A model generated the notes under the pieces. The model was not told the DNA's origin, ran no database searches, and saw nothing but the letters and a program-made list of their open reading frames with translations. This document shows positions 8,049 through 17,143 of a DNA stretch of 64,000 bases, in pieces. This stretch comes from Cytophagales bacterium (lineage in GTDB: Bacteria > Bacteroidota > Bacteroidia > Cytophagales > Cyclobacteriaceae). The translations under genes were made by a program, and so were the position numbers. The DNA is taken from NCBI GenBank assembly GCA_022360055.1, contig JAKSDO010000171.1:1-64000 (forward strand), given 5' to 3'. The number at the start of each line of letters is the position of its first letter. The first letter of the stretch is position 1.

Positions 8049-10196
8049 ATGAAACAATTTTTTTATTTTGCTGTCGCCTTTATTTTTCTTGCCTGCCAAC
8101 ATCAAAATCAAGATCAAGCCACGGTTAGCCCTTCGTGGGAATTGGAACATGCCGGAATCTGGAAAACAGAAATTGGAAATCCGGCAAAAATTAATCTTCT
8201 CAATGCCGCCTCGGTACAGCCGCAGGCCGGTAAGTTGAAGAAGCTTGGCAAATCGGACTTTCCCTTGGATAAATCAAAGATTAAAGCGGAGCTCCGCAAT
8301 GGAAAAACATATCTTCAGTTTCCATTGGAAAAGGGAGAGCAGATTTTCGGACTTGGTCTGAACTTCCAAAATATCCATCAAAGAGGAAGGATCTACCGTT
8401 TGCATGTCGATCATTTCGGAGGCCGAGATAACGGCCGCACACATGCTCCTGTGCCGTTCTACGTATCTTCCAAAGGTTATGGAGTACTGATCAATGCGGC
8501 CAAATACATTGATATTTATGTGGGTACAGGATTGCGAAAGGACAGTGAAACACCGGCAGATCCAAAGGACAGGAATACCGATAAAAGCTGGACAGCCGCC
8601 CCGTATTCCGATATTGCGGAGGTTGTAATCCCGGGCAATGGAGTTGAGATATTGATTTTTGCCGGCAAAAATGTGCAACAGGTGGTACAGCGCTACAACC
8701 TGTACTGCGGTGGCGGATACCTGCCGCCAAAATGGGGACTTGGTTTCTGGCAACGAACGCCGACCTTATACTCCGATTCGGAGGTAAAACAGGAAGTGGA
8801 GGAATTTGCCGAGCATAATTTTCCATTGGATGTAATTGGTTTGGAGCCGGGTTGGCACTCAAAATCCTATCCATGCACCTTCGAATGGGATCAAGGCAGA
8901 TATCCCGACCCTGGCAGTTTTATCGCTACGTTGCAAGAGGCGGGCGTAAAGGTCAACTTATGGTTAAATCCCTACGTGTCCCCGGAAGGATCGCTCTATG
9001 AAAAAATCGAACCTTATACGGGCACACACACAGTTTGGAATGGCCTTGTCCCTGATTTTTTAACCGGGGAAGGGACTGAAATCATGAGTACACACTTTCG
9101 GAAAGAACTTCTCGACAAGGGTGTAAGCGGATTTAAAATCGATGAAGTGGATGGCTACGACCAATGGGTTTGGCCGGATAATGCCACGTTTCCGTCCGGG
9201 CTTGACGGAGAGACCATGCGGCAAATATATGGCCTGTTGGTGCAGAAGTGGAGCGATGATTTGTATAAGAAGCGAAATGAACGTACGTACGGTTTGGTAC
9301 GGGCCTCCAATGCCGGAGCTTCCTCCTTCCCCTATGTCATTTATAATGATTATTACAGGCACGAAGATTTTATCACGGCGTTGATCAACAGTAGTTTTAG
9401 CGGTGTGCTGTGGACGCCCGAAGTACGCAAAAGCGGATCGCCGGAAGAATGGCTTCGACGCATGCAGACGGTCTGCTTTTCTCCCATGGCCATGATCAAT
9501 GCGTGGGCAGACGGCACCAAGCCATGGTCCTTCCCGGAGGTATACGAGCAGTGCCAGGACGTGGCATTTCTGAGAATGCGATTGTTGCCATATATCTATT
9601 CCACATTTGCCAAATATTATTTTGAAGGCATTCCGCCGTTCAGAGCTATGGTGATGGAGGAAGGGTTTCAGAATGCCGGCGATGAATCCGAAGCGGTTTT
9701 AAGTTCGGATGAAAATCCCTACGCTATCGCGGTAAAAAATGAGATCAAAGATCAGTACATGATGGGCGAGCACATCCTTGTAGCGCCCTTGTTCAGGTGG
9801 AAAACCGAGCGCGATGTCGTGTTGCCAAAGGGGAACTGGTACGATTTCCATACAGGTGCGTATGTGGGAAACGGTGAAGTAATCCATATCGAAGCAGGAT
9901 TGGATAAGATTCCGCTCTTCGTAAAAGATGGGGGAATTGTCCCGCTCATGCCGGCCGTCCGGCAAACGAAGGAATGGAAAGAAAATACACCTTTGGAAGT
10001 GCGGGTTTACGGAGTAAAAGACGGAGTTTTTGAATTGTACGACGACGATGGCACCTCCTACAATTACCGGCAAGGAGAATATTCCCTGAAAGTTTTAAAG
10101 TCAGCCAGTAAAGAAGGAAACGTGGAGAATTTAAAATCCGACGGCCCGTGGACTTACGGTGATATTTCATGGAAATTTATGACACAGCGTCCGTAA
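8049..10196 (+). CDS. glycoside hydrolase family 31 lipoprotein (alpha-glucosidase/alpha-xylosidase type)
   Basis: A 715-residue retaining alpha-glycosidase. The N-terminus is a lipoprotein signal (FAVAFIFLAC with the lipobox Cys at residue 16), so the enzyme should be anchored in the periplasm or on the outer membrane. The nucleophile is expected at Asp365 in GFKIDEVDGYD and the acid/base near Asp434 in YVIYNDYYRHE. An N-terminal beta-sandwich with the usual IFGLGLNFQ motif precedes the barrel; a proximal C-terminal domain holds YDDDGTSYNY. The variant motif KIDEVDG places it in a less studied GH31 branch, so glucose, xylose or galactose specificity is open. No sugar-handling neighbours; the next gene is convergent. 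Confidence 0.9.
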   Translation: MKQFFYFAVAFIFLACQHQNQDQATVSPSWELEHAGIWKTEIGNPAKINLLNAASVQPQAGKLKKLGKSDFPLDKSKIKAELRNGKTYLQFPLEKGEQIFGLGLNFQNIHQRGRIYRLHVDHFGGRDNGRTHAPVPFYVSSKGYGVLINAAKYIDIYVGTGLRKDSETPADPKDRNTDKSWTAAPYSDIAEVVIPGNGVEILIFAGKNVQQVVQRYNLYCGGGYLPPKWGLGFWQRTPTLYSDSEVKQEVEEFAEHNFPLDVIGLEPGWHSKSYPCTFEWDQGRYPDPGSFIATLQEAGVKVNLWLNPYVSPEGSLYEKIEPYTGTHTVWNGLVPDFLTGEGTEIMSTHFRKELLDKGVSGFKIDEVDGYDQWVWPDNATFPSGLDGETMRQIYGLLVQKWSDDLYKKRNERTYGLVRASNAGASSFPYVIYNDYYRHEDFITALINSSFSGVLWTPEVRKSGSPEEWLRRMQTVCFSPMAMINAWADGTKPWSFPEVYEQCQDVAFLRMRLLPYIYSTFAKYYFEGIPPFRAMVMEEGFQNAGDESEAVLSSDENPYAIAVKNEIKDQYMMGEHILVAPLFRWKTERDVVLPKGNWYDFHTGAYVGNGEVIHIEAGLDKIPLFVKDGGIVPLMPAVRQTKEWKENTPLEVRVYGVKDGVFELYDDDGTSYNYRQGEYSLKVLKSASKEGNVENLKSDGPWTYGDISWKFMTQRP

Positions 10197-10466
10197 AGAT
10201 TAGAAATGCGACCACGGATAAAGATCTAATGTCCGATACCGGCAGTTTTGACAAATATGCTTGCTAAAGGACGGATACCGTATTTCTTTTTTTGAGCGTG
10301 GAAGTAGAAATGAAGATGGGGAGTGTAATAGCAGACGGGGCTAAAATTGATATCCGGCCGAATGGTATGTAAATGGATCATTTAAGAAGGCCGGGATCCC
10401 CCATACCTCAGTTATCGCAACCCTAATTCAAAGATCCGATGGACAATTCGTGACATGCATCAATCC

Positions 10467-11981
10467 TTATTTACGCCTGGAAAGTAACCCCGTTAAAAAC
10501 CGGATCGAGTGGGCCAGCCTTGGGTCGTCACCGATCTTTTTATGAATTTTTGGACAGGCCAATACCAAACCCGATTTGCGCCGGGAAGATTTTGAAAGAC
10601 CGTCAAATTCGATCTTATAAACACGGAAAGGTTTCACCGTACGCACGGGACCAAAGCGCTCAAGCGTATTTTCTTTAACAAAATTGAAGATCTCGCCGGC
10701 ATCAAGTTCGCTATCTATTTCGGATACCTTAGCTACCGGCAACAATTCATTTTGTAGATAAGCTCCAAACGTCATCGATCGAATTCCCGTGTGATCCACA
10801 CGACCAAACTCGACGTACATCAGTATGAGGTTAGCGGCAAGGGAATTCGCTTTCCAGCGATGGTAGACGGATTTATTCAGAGGCTTTAGGATGAGGCCGG
10901 AAAATCCCCGGACGCGGCATTTGTTATGAAAATCGATCAATGCCTCTTTTGAAGTGTAGCTATGCAATTCGACCGGTCTTACATTCGGGTGATTCGCAAA
11001 AATTCTATTTATTTTCTGATGATCCTCATTAAATGACTCCCAGATTTCGAATTGAGCGACGAAATCTTCCAGGTCTTTTTTTGTGATGCTCTTCTTGTTT
11101 AACCTGGAGTACAGGAGCTCTAAGGGGGCATCTTTATTTTTGGGAATTACCTGCCCATAAAGTGTCAAATTTGAGCGGATATGTAGGGTGGAGCCTACAA
11201 TTTCAGGCACTTTGTCGGAGACAATTTCACCATCTCTTGTCCAAAGGTACACGCTATCCCCTCGCTTGATCAATTGGGCTTCGATACCCTCCTTTTTGCC
11301 AAAGTACTCCCATTTTTTATCTGTCAAATTGCAACTGTCTGCCGTAGGAACCGGTATGGAGTCCGGAAATTCTGTCGGGACCAACAGTTCTTCGCTTTCT
11401 ATTTTCCGACTTAGATTTTCAAAGGAAATCTGACGGTTTAGCTCGCAATGGTATAGTCTCAGGCATGAGATCTCAGGAGTGATTCCCAAGGTTTTAGCCA
11501 GACTGTTTACTGTTACTTTTTTGGAAACGGGCGATTTAAACGTCCCTGTCAACAGTTTGAGTAGCATCAGTCTTTGATCCTCCGGTGAGCCGGAGATCTT
11601 TTCCTTAATCAGATCTTGAATCGCCTTCTCCGGAGCGTTTCTATATTTTTGTAATTCTTTCATCCATTCCGTTAAACTTATTGTGCCTTGAACCGGATAT
11701 TTTGGCCTCAACAGAAGATGAAGCGTTTGTACGAAATTGCCGACCTCATTTTCAGACCGCTCGACCAGCCATCCGGGGAAACCGGTAATATCCGGAGCCA
11801 ATCTTTTCAATTGCCTGGAATTGATGATCCTTTTGGGCAGATGTCCAAGAAGAAAATTGAGGGCTTGATCCCTGCAAACCGGATTTTGTGCCGAAGTAAA
11901 GTAATCGGTCAGTAATTCGATGGTTTTTACTTCGTCGCTTGTGTGTGAAAGATCCTGAACTAAGGCGGTAAATAACTTCAA
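10467..11981 (-). CDS. degenerate ATP-dependent DNA ligase homologue (probable pseudoenzyme)
   Basis: 504 residues that follow the bacterial LigB-like (PP_1105-type, cisplatin-damage-response) ATP-dependent DNA ligase from end to end. The DNA-binding N-domain (FLLGHLPKRII, GFPGWLVERS, EVGNFVQTLHLLL) and the OB-fold C-part (TLERFGPVRTVKP, KSSRRKSGL) are well kept. The nucleotidyltransferase core is eroded: motif I KxDGxR reads K229-K-E-G-I-E234; motif III DGEI reads YGQV (275-278); motif IV EGLMLK reads SGLILK (361-366); motif V WWKWK reads YHRWK, with a short deletion before it. The Lys is retained but the metal-binding acids are lost, so AMP transfer is doubtful. The partner exonuclease and helicase genes are not in the window. 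Start at ATG 11981 matches family starts. Confidence 0.85.
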   Translation of the reverse strand: MKLFTALVQDLSHTSDEVKTIELLTDYFTSAQNPVCRDQALNFLLGHLPKRIINSRQLKRLAPDITGFPGWLVERSENEVGNFVQTLHLLLRPKYPVQGTISLTEWMKELQKYRNAPEKAIQDLIKEKISGSPEDQRLMLLKLLTGTFKSPVSKKVTVNSLAKTLGITPEISCLRLYHCELNRQISFENLSRKIESEELLVPTEFPDSIPVPTADSCNLTDKKWEYFGKKEGIEAQLIKRGDSVYLWTRDGEIVSDKVPEIVGSTLHIRSNLTLYGQVIPKNKDAPLELLYSRLNKKSITKKDLEDFVAQFEIWESFNEDHQKINRIFANHPNVRPVELHSYTSKEALIDFHNKCRVRGFSGLILKPLNKSVYHRWKANSLAANLILMYVEFGRVDHTGIRSMTFGAYLQNELLPVAKVSEIDSELDAGEIFNFVKENTLERFGPVRTVKPFRVYKIEFDGLSKSSRRKSGLVLACPKIHKKIGDDPRLAHSIRFLTGLLSRRK

Positions 11982-12046
11982 CGTACTTTTGGAAAAGGTT
12001 TCCTTTAAAATTAAGCGAATTCATATTTTCATTTCTATAAATTTCT

Positions 12047-12064
12047 ATTGATTTTCGAATCAAT
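12047..12064. promoter_or_regulatory. inverted repeat between divergent genes
   Basis: Perfect 7-bp arms ATTGATT / AATCAAT around TTCG, 20 bp before the oxidoreductase ATG and in the 103-bp gap shared with the ligase homologue. It could be an operator or a leader hairpin; an overlapping box TAAATTTC (12038-12045) is one mismatch from a -7 element for the plus strand. Confidence 0.4.
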
Positions 12065-12084
12065 CTTTTATAAAACAAAAAAAT

Positions 12085-13128
12085 ATGCGTCCGATAAAAA
12101 CTGGAATTGCTTCTTATGGCATGTCAGGCTTGGTATTTCACGCTCCGCTTTTGCACGTGCATCCTGGTTTTGAAATGCTCAAAATTGTCGAAAGGTCTTA
12201 CAAAGGTTCCAAAGAGCGATATCCGTACATCTCGATCTGCAAGTCATTTGAAGAGTTGATCCACGATGATCAATTGGAACTGATTGTTGTCAATACGCCC
12301 GATGCCACTCACTTTGACTATTGCAGAATGGCGCTGGATGCTGGGAAAAATGTGGTTGTTGAAAAGCCATTTACGATGAAAGCGTCGGAAGCTGAAGAGC
12401 TGATTTCACGATCAAAAGCATGTGGTAAGCTGTTGAGTGTTTTCCAGAACCGGCGGTGGGACGGGGATTATCTGACCGTAAAAAAGGTGATCCGGGAGCA
12501 GTTGGTCGGAAGGCTGGTCGCTTTCGAATCGCATTTTGATCGCTACCGGAATTTTATTCAACCCGATACCTGGAAAGAGGAACCGAATGCGGGCGCAGAG
12601 ATCGTCTATAATCTGGGGGCGCATATGATCGATCAGGCTTACGAATTATTTGGTATGCCCAAAAGTGTATCTGCGGATATCGGCATTCAGCGGACAAATG
12701 GCCTGGTCGATGATTTTTATAACATCGTTTTGAGATACGAAGATATCCACGCTTCCTTGAGGTCGAGTTATATGGTGCGCGAAGAAGGGCCCAGATATAT
12801 TCTGCACGGTACGGAAGGTTCATTTTTAAAATGGGGAATCGATCCGCAGGAAGAAGCTCTGAAGGCAAAAAGATATCCTGATGAACAAGGTTGGGGAGTG
12901 GAACCAAAGAGACTTTGGGGTAAGCTGAATACGGAAATAAATGGGTTGCATTATATAGGCAAGATAGAAACCGTTCCCGGCAATTACCTGGCGTTTTATG
13001 ACAACATTTATAAGGCCCTCAGGAATGGTGCGGAACTTATCGTAAAGCCGGAGCAATCGCTGGATCTTATGCGAATTATCGAAGCCACTGTCGAAAGCGA
13101 CCGGACCGGACATGCGGTGCGGTTTTAA
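12085..13128 (+). CDS. Gfo/Idh/MocA family NAD(P)-dependent oxidoreductase
   Basis: A 347-residue cytoplasmic dehydrogenase for sugars, inositols or their derivatives. The N-terminal Rossmann fold shows GIASYGMSGLVFHAPLL, the strand-end pattern VVNTPDATHFDYCRMALDAGKNVVVEKPFT with the conserved EKP lysine (near 98), and the catalytic region NLGAHMIDQAYELFG, whose His replaces the usual HxxD motif start. The C-terminal alpha/beta domain completes the family length. The NTPDATHF and MSGLVFHAP motifs resemble the YdgJ/YhhX branch, so scyllo-inositol or similar substrates are possible; the true substrate is not shown. It stands alone, divergent from the ligase homologue. Confidence 0.9.
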   Translation: MRPIKTGIASYGMSGLVFHAPLLHVHPGFEMLKIVERSYKGSKERYPYISICKSFEELIHDDQLELIVVNTPDATHFDYCRMALDAGKNVVVEKPFTMKASEAEELISRSKACGKLLSVFQNRRWDGDYLTVKKVIREQLVGRLVAFESHFDRYRNFIQPDTWKEEPNAGAEIVYNLGAHMIDQAYELFGMPKSVSADIGIQRTNGLVDDFYNIVLRYEDIHASLRSSYMVREEGPRYILHGTEGSFLKWGIDPQEEALKAKRYPDEQGWGVEPKRLWGKLNTEINGLHYIGKIETVPGNYLAFYDNIYKALRNGAELIVKPEQSLDLMRIIEATVESDRTGHAVRF

Positions 13129-13362
13129 AAAATTTGAAGGCCGGCGAATTACATGTTTTTCTTTGATGGAATCGATATGATTCGATGTACAAATTTTATG
13201 TGATGAGCTCAAATCCTTTGTCATTTTGATCGTAATTACGCGAGCATAGAAGCAGAACGAAATATATACGAACCAAAATTATTCCATTTGGGATTCTCCG
13301 ACAGGTGTATCCGGGATCGCCAATGAGTTTATTGGCTTTTGCTGCCTCTGGCGGGCGAGCAA

Positions 13363-15282
13363 TTATGCCTGGCGTTTGCCGAAATCCAACCTGCCCATCC
13401 CATCATATTTTAAATCATCCGTGTCGGTCATTTCACGGATGATATCTTCAGCGAGTTGAATTTCATGCGCTGCGAATGACTTAAGTAATACTTCGGGCAA
13501 CTGCGGTCCCTTCCTGAGTTGAAAGTGGACCATTTCTCGAACCCGGTCACGGTCGGATTTGGAGATCTTTCTTTTTCTGTCCAGGCAATAATCGCAATGT
13601 CCGCAGTCAGCGTAATTATGTTCACCAAAATACCGAAGGATCATCCCTGTTCTGCACTGGGTGGTATTTTCGACATATTTGACAATTGCATCGAGCTTTT
13701 CTTTTTGTATGGATTTTCGATGATTTAGGCGTTCCCTGTTTAAAGGTAATCTATTTGCATCGTACCGATTGGTGACAAATGCCAGTTGGGGTTTATCCCG
13801 CACAGGGTCGTAGGTGATAATTTTAAGGGAATTTAAGTGGTCGAGGTTGCTTTTAATTTTGTAGGTGGTGGTATTGAGTAATCTGGCAATCTGATGTTCC
13901 GATATCCGGGTAAAGTTGCCCAGTATCTCTCCTCCATATAGTCTCAAAAGGATTTTGATCAAGGGATCAAATGTGGCATTGGCAATTTGAAATTTATATA
14001 GCTCCTCTTTCCCGAGGTTGATCGAGACTTTTGACGGGTGATAAAAACTCTCGTTTAATTCCAGAAATCCTTCTTCTTCAAGCTTTTTTAATCCATAGTA
14101 TGTTTCACTCCGGTGGAGATTGAAATTGTTGCAGAAATCCGTAATGTCAAAATCGAAATACGAGAGCATATTAGAGCCGACAGCGATTTTGAAGTAGTTG
14201 GCCAGGGCCTGATAGAGACGTTTTAAAAAATCAATCGCAGGATGAGCGTTTTCAAAATAGGTTTTCAAAAGAGATTTATCTCCTTCATGATAGAGCATCA
14301 CAGCATAGGCTTTCTTTCCGTCGCGGCCGGCTCTTCCGGCTTCCTGGTAGTAAGATTCAAGATTATCCGGAACATCGTAATGCACCACTACCCGAACGTT
14401 GCTTTTATTGATGCCCATACCGAAAGCGTTGGTAGCTGCGATAATGCGCGTTCGTTCGGCCTGCCAGGATTCTTGTTTTTTCATTCGGGCATCATGGCTC
14501 AAACCGGCGTGATAATAATCCGCGGATATTTGATTTTTCAATAAAAACTCCGCCAAATCTTTTGCGGTCTTTCTGTGCCGCACATATACAAGGCCCGAAC
14601 CAGGTACGTTTTGGACAATGTCCAAAAGTTTTTGCTCTTTATGTTCGATCTTGCGCACGGCAAAAGCGAGATTCTTTCGTTCAAAGCTTGCCTTAAAAAT
14701 GTTTGGGTTATTGAGCTTGAGTTTATCGCAAATATCCTCGATGACCTTTTTGGTTGCCGTAGCAGTTAAAGCGATTGTCGGAACTTCCTGCAAGACCCGA
14801 TCCCTGAAATCGGAGATTTTCAGATAAGAAGGTCTGAAATCATAACCCCATTGGGATATGCAATGCGATTCGTCAACTGCCAGCAGATTAACATTCATTT
14901 TTTTTACCCGCTCAATGAATATCTCAGTTTGCAGCCTTTCCGGGGATACATATAAAAGCTTTGCACTTCCATAGATGCAATTATCAAGGATTATATCTAT
15001 TTCTCGATTGGTGAGTCCGGTGTAGATCGCGTATGATTTTATCCCCTGACCGTTTAATTGATCTACCTGGTCTTTCATCAATGCGATTAGCGGCGAAATT
15101 ACCAGGCAAATTCCATCCCTGCACAAAGCCGGAAGTTGATAGCAGATTGATTTTCCACCTCCGGTGGGGAGCAAGGCAAAGGTATCCCTGTTTTCCAATA
15201 CGGATTCCACGATCTCATGCTGTAAATGCCTGAAGGTTTCGTAGCCCCAATACTTCTTTAATATGTGCAGCGCATTGTTCAC
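13363..15282 (-). CDS. recQ: ATP-dependent DNA helicase RecQ (short, HRDC-less)
   Basis: A 3'-5' superfamily 2 helicase of 639 residues used in recombination and replication repair. Motif 0 FRHLQHEIVESV, Walker A LPTGGGKSICYQLP, DEAH-variant VDESHCISQWGYDFRPSYL, motif III ALTATAT and motif VI QEAGRAGRDG are all present. The Zn site is visible as C-x16-C-x2-C-x2-C around residues 540-565 (CRTGMILRYFGE...CGHCDYC), followed by a winged helix. The C-terminal tail ends at about 640 without a recognisable HRDC domain, as in the second RecQ type of many Bacteroidota. Single gene, divergent from the 15617 gene. Confidence 0.95.
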   Translation of the reverse strand: MNNALHILKKYWGYETFRHLQHEIVESVLENRDTFALLPTGGGKSICYQLPALCRDGICLVISPLIALMKDQVDQLNGQGIKSYAIYTGLTNREIDIILDNCIYGSAKLLYVSPERLQTEIFIERVKKMNVNLLAVDESHCISQWGYDFRPSYLKISDFRDRVLQEVPTIALTATATKKVIEDICDKLKLNNPNIFKASFERKNLAFAVRKIEHKEQKLLDIVQNVPGSGLVYVRHRKTAKDLAEFLLKNQISADYYHAGLSHDARMKKQESWQAERTRIIAATNAFGMGINKSNVRVVVHYDVPDNLESYYQEAGRAGRDGKKAYAVMLYHEGDKSLLKTYFENAHPAIDFLKRLYQALANYFKIAVGSNMLSYFDFDITDFCNNFNLHRSETYYGLKKLEEEGFLELNESFYHPSKVSINLGKEELYKFQIANATFDPLIKILLRLYGGEILGNFTRISEHQIARLLNTTTYKIKSNLDHLNSLKIITYDPVRDKPQLAFVTNRYDANRLPLNRERLNHRKSIQKEKLDAIVKYVENTTQCRTGMILRYFGEHNYADCGHCDYCLDRKRKISKSDRDRVREMVHFQLRKGPQLPEVLLKSFAAHEIQLAEDIIREMTDTDDLKYDGMGRLDFGKRQA

Positions 15283-15404
15283 TTTTACCTGAGGAATTAT
15301 AATTTCTACGCGTATTACCCCGATTTATTCCCAATAAATCATTTTTTAAAGAATAATGTATCTGAAAAAGGTTCAATCATAATCAAATACGCATCGGGAT
15401 CACC

Positions 15405-15501
15405 CCGATGATTACTTTTATTCATTCTTCAAATTTGAGAAACAAAAAAATGATTGCTACCATTAGAAGGTTCCTTTTTTGAATATAAAAGTAACCATCG
15501 G
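15405..15501. repeat. 97-bp span bounded by 17-bp inverted repeats (MITE-like candidate)
   Basis: The left arm (15405-15421, CCGATGATTACTTTTAT) is the reverse complement of the right arm (15485-15501) at 16 of 17 positions. The interior is AT-rich and non-coding. A small non-autonomous element or a large cruciform are both possible; only one copy of the arms was noticed in the window. Confidence 0.4.
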
Positions 15502-15537
15502 CCCTTCGGGTGAAAAATTATGAATTTTCCGGGTTAA
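15497..15537. repeat. dispersed two-hairpin element, copy 1
   Basis: A 41-nt stretch matching 29305-29347 at 35 of 41 aligned positions with a 2-nt gap. Both copies can form a small GCCC/GGG(C or U) hairpin followed by a GAAAnTT...AATTTTC hairpin. Confidence 0.35.
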
Positions 15538-15616
15538 ATGAAATTGAACGTTACAATCAAATCATTGATCATCGTTAAGGTAATAAAATTGGAGTAATGT
15601 TTTAATTTTGTGGTGA

Positions 15617-16840
15617 ATGAAGTGGACGTTGCCCTTAACTTTTTTTCTTTTAACCCAGGTCGGTTTTGCTCAACATATTTCAATAAAAGGCCGAATAACC
15701 GATCCGGAATCCGGATCCGGGGTGAGTTTTGCGCATGTCGGAATTTGTGGGAAAAGCGTTGGGACCGTTGCAAATGACAACGGGGAATATGAATTTCACA
15801 TGCCCGATCATGTGCGAAACGATACATTGTGCGCCACAGCGATTGGATATGAAACGCATAAAATACCGGTTTCGGATCTGTTGGGCCTATCTTATTACGA
15901 TATCCAATTGCAACCTCAGATAAGCTATCTCGACAACATACTCATCAAGGACGAGCGCGTCACGGGAAAGCGGGTAATTCGGAAAGCTATTGCCCGGATA
16001 AGCAAGAACTATCCGAAAAAACCTTTTATCCTGGATGGATACTATCGCGATTATTTAAGAAAAAACAATGAATATATAAGTTTCCTGGAAGGCGCTTTCA
16101 GCATCGATGACAAAGGCTTCCGAAAACCGACGGATCAGACCACCATTAAAATCAACCAGCTTCGCTATAGCAAGGACTATATAAAATATCTCACGGAATA
16201 CGTCACTGAATTTGATGGAGATTCTACCAAATTGCTTATGCACGGCATTTCACCGACATTTAGGGGCAATGAATTTTCCAATCTATATTATCACAATCCG
16301 ATAAGGAATCACGGTGTTTCTGTTCCGTTCATTGGGATTTTTGATACTTTCTGGGAGCGGAATTACGATTTTGAAATTGATTATTATACCTATGTCGATG
16401 ATAAGGAAGTTTACGTGATCAACATCGCGCCAAATAAAAATTTCAGATTTACACACGTATCCATAAAAGGCAAATTATTTATCCGAACAGATAATTATGC
16501 CATCGTAAAATTTAACTACGCTTATTTTGTAACGAGGAGGTTGGAAACCAAAAAGTGGTTTGAGCTGAACGTGGAATACCGGGAGTTTGAAGACAACATG
16601 TATCTTAAATACTATTCGTTCATGAATTATTTTAAGCTGCTGACCATTGAAGAAATTGCCGAAATGTATGTGTTCCGTGAATTTTTTGTAAATAATATTC
16701 GCGCCTCTGATTATAAACCGCTGAGCGATGAATTGGTGATCGACGATGCCCTGCCGCTCTATCGGCAAAATGCGCCAAACGATCCCGAATTCTGGATCAA
16801 TTTTAACAGAACCTTGCTGGAACAACCCCTGATGGAGTGA
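15617..16840 (+). CDS. exported CarboxypepD_reg-like domain protein
   Basis: 407 residues with a signal peptide (MKWTLPLTFFLLTQVGFAQ). Residues 21-95 form a carboxypeptidase-regulatory-like beta-sandwich (ISIKGRITDPESGSGVSFAHVGI...GTVANDNGEYEF...ATAIGYET), the domain also found at the N-terminus of SusC proteins. The remaining 300 residues (from IRKAIARISKNYPKKPFILDGYYRDY onward) resemble the conserved part of many uncharacterised Bacteroidota envelope proteins and have many aromatic residues and alternating strands, suggesting a beta-rich periplasmic or outer-membrane-associated domain. No enzyme motif is visible. Single gene. Confidence 0.85.
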   Translation: MKWTLPLTFFLLTQVGFAQHISIKGRITDPESGSGVSFAHVGICGKSVGTVANDNGEYEFHMPDHVRNDTLCATAIGYETHKIPVSDLLGLSYYDIQLQPQISYLDNILIKDERVTGKRVIRKAIARISKNYPKKPFILDGYYRDYLRKNNEYISFLEGAFSIDDKGFRKPTDQTTIKINQLRYSKDYIKYLTEYVTEFDGDSTKLLMHGISPTFRGNEFSNLYYHNPIRNHGVSVPFIGIFDTFWERNYDFEIDYYTYVDDKEVYVINIAPNKNFRFTHVSIKGKLFIRTDNYAIVKFNYAYFVTRRLETKKWFELNVEYREFEDNMYLKYYSFMNYFKLLTIEEIAEMYVFREFFVNNIRASDYKPLSDELVIDDALPLYRQNAPNDPEFWINFNRTLLEQPLME

Positions 16841-17143
16841 TCCCGGCCATTCCTCCGCCCGACTCCTGTTGTCCTGGCAGGCATTACTTTGTGAATTATG
16901 TCAGCCTAATGCTTGTGGAGGTTCATGGGTAACATTTCCGGAACGGAACGAGATCGGCGGGCCGGAACAAACTTTTTCTTTCACCGGAAACGGATCGCTC
17001 GTGTTCTGTGCAAAATGATCGAAAGCCTAGGTACAGCCTGCAATCCGTCACGCATCCTCGTGCGGATACGCTATTACGCTTTCATCAAATTTTCATGCCT
17101 TCAATTTTTTTGTAATTTGGGCGAAAATTTAAAAAAGTACTTT
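16841..17143. other. intergenic stretch before the M42 peptidase gene
   Basis: About 300 bp without a convincing gene. The peptidase frame stays open upstream to 16913, but those 77 codons have no family similarity. A TAATTTGG box at 17113-17120 could be part of the peptidase promoter. Confidence 0.4.

Larger units (their letters stand above)
15283..15616. other. divergent intergenic region with repeat-like structure
   Basis: 334 bp between recQ and the next plus-strand gene. It holds a hairpin (ATCGGGATCACCCCGAT, 15393-15409), a 97-bp span bounded by inverted repeats and one copy of a dispersed 41-nt element; see the separate entries. No coding frame. Confidence 0.5.

Noticed and set aside
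8274-8874. Minus-strand frames of 127-159 codons across the GH31 gene
   Set aside because: They are shadows of the GH31 coding frame and have no recognisable domain or start context.
15166-15200. TATCCCTGTTTTCCAA inside recQ resembling the PUL operator
   Set aside because: Within conserved recQ codons, with poor match outside CCTGTTTT.
13363-15282. Possible defence or repair island formed by recQ and the ligase homologue
   Set aside because: The genes are separated by an unrelated oxidoreductase, point in the same direction but do not form an operon, and no other defence gene is present.
16913-17143. Longer reading of the M42 peptidase (77 more codons)
   Set aside because: Basic, Cys-rich sequence without similarity to M42 N-termini; the ATG at 17144 fits the family.
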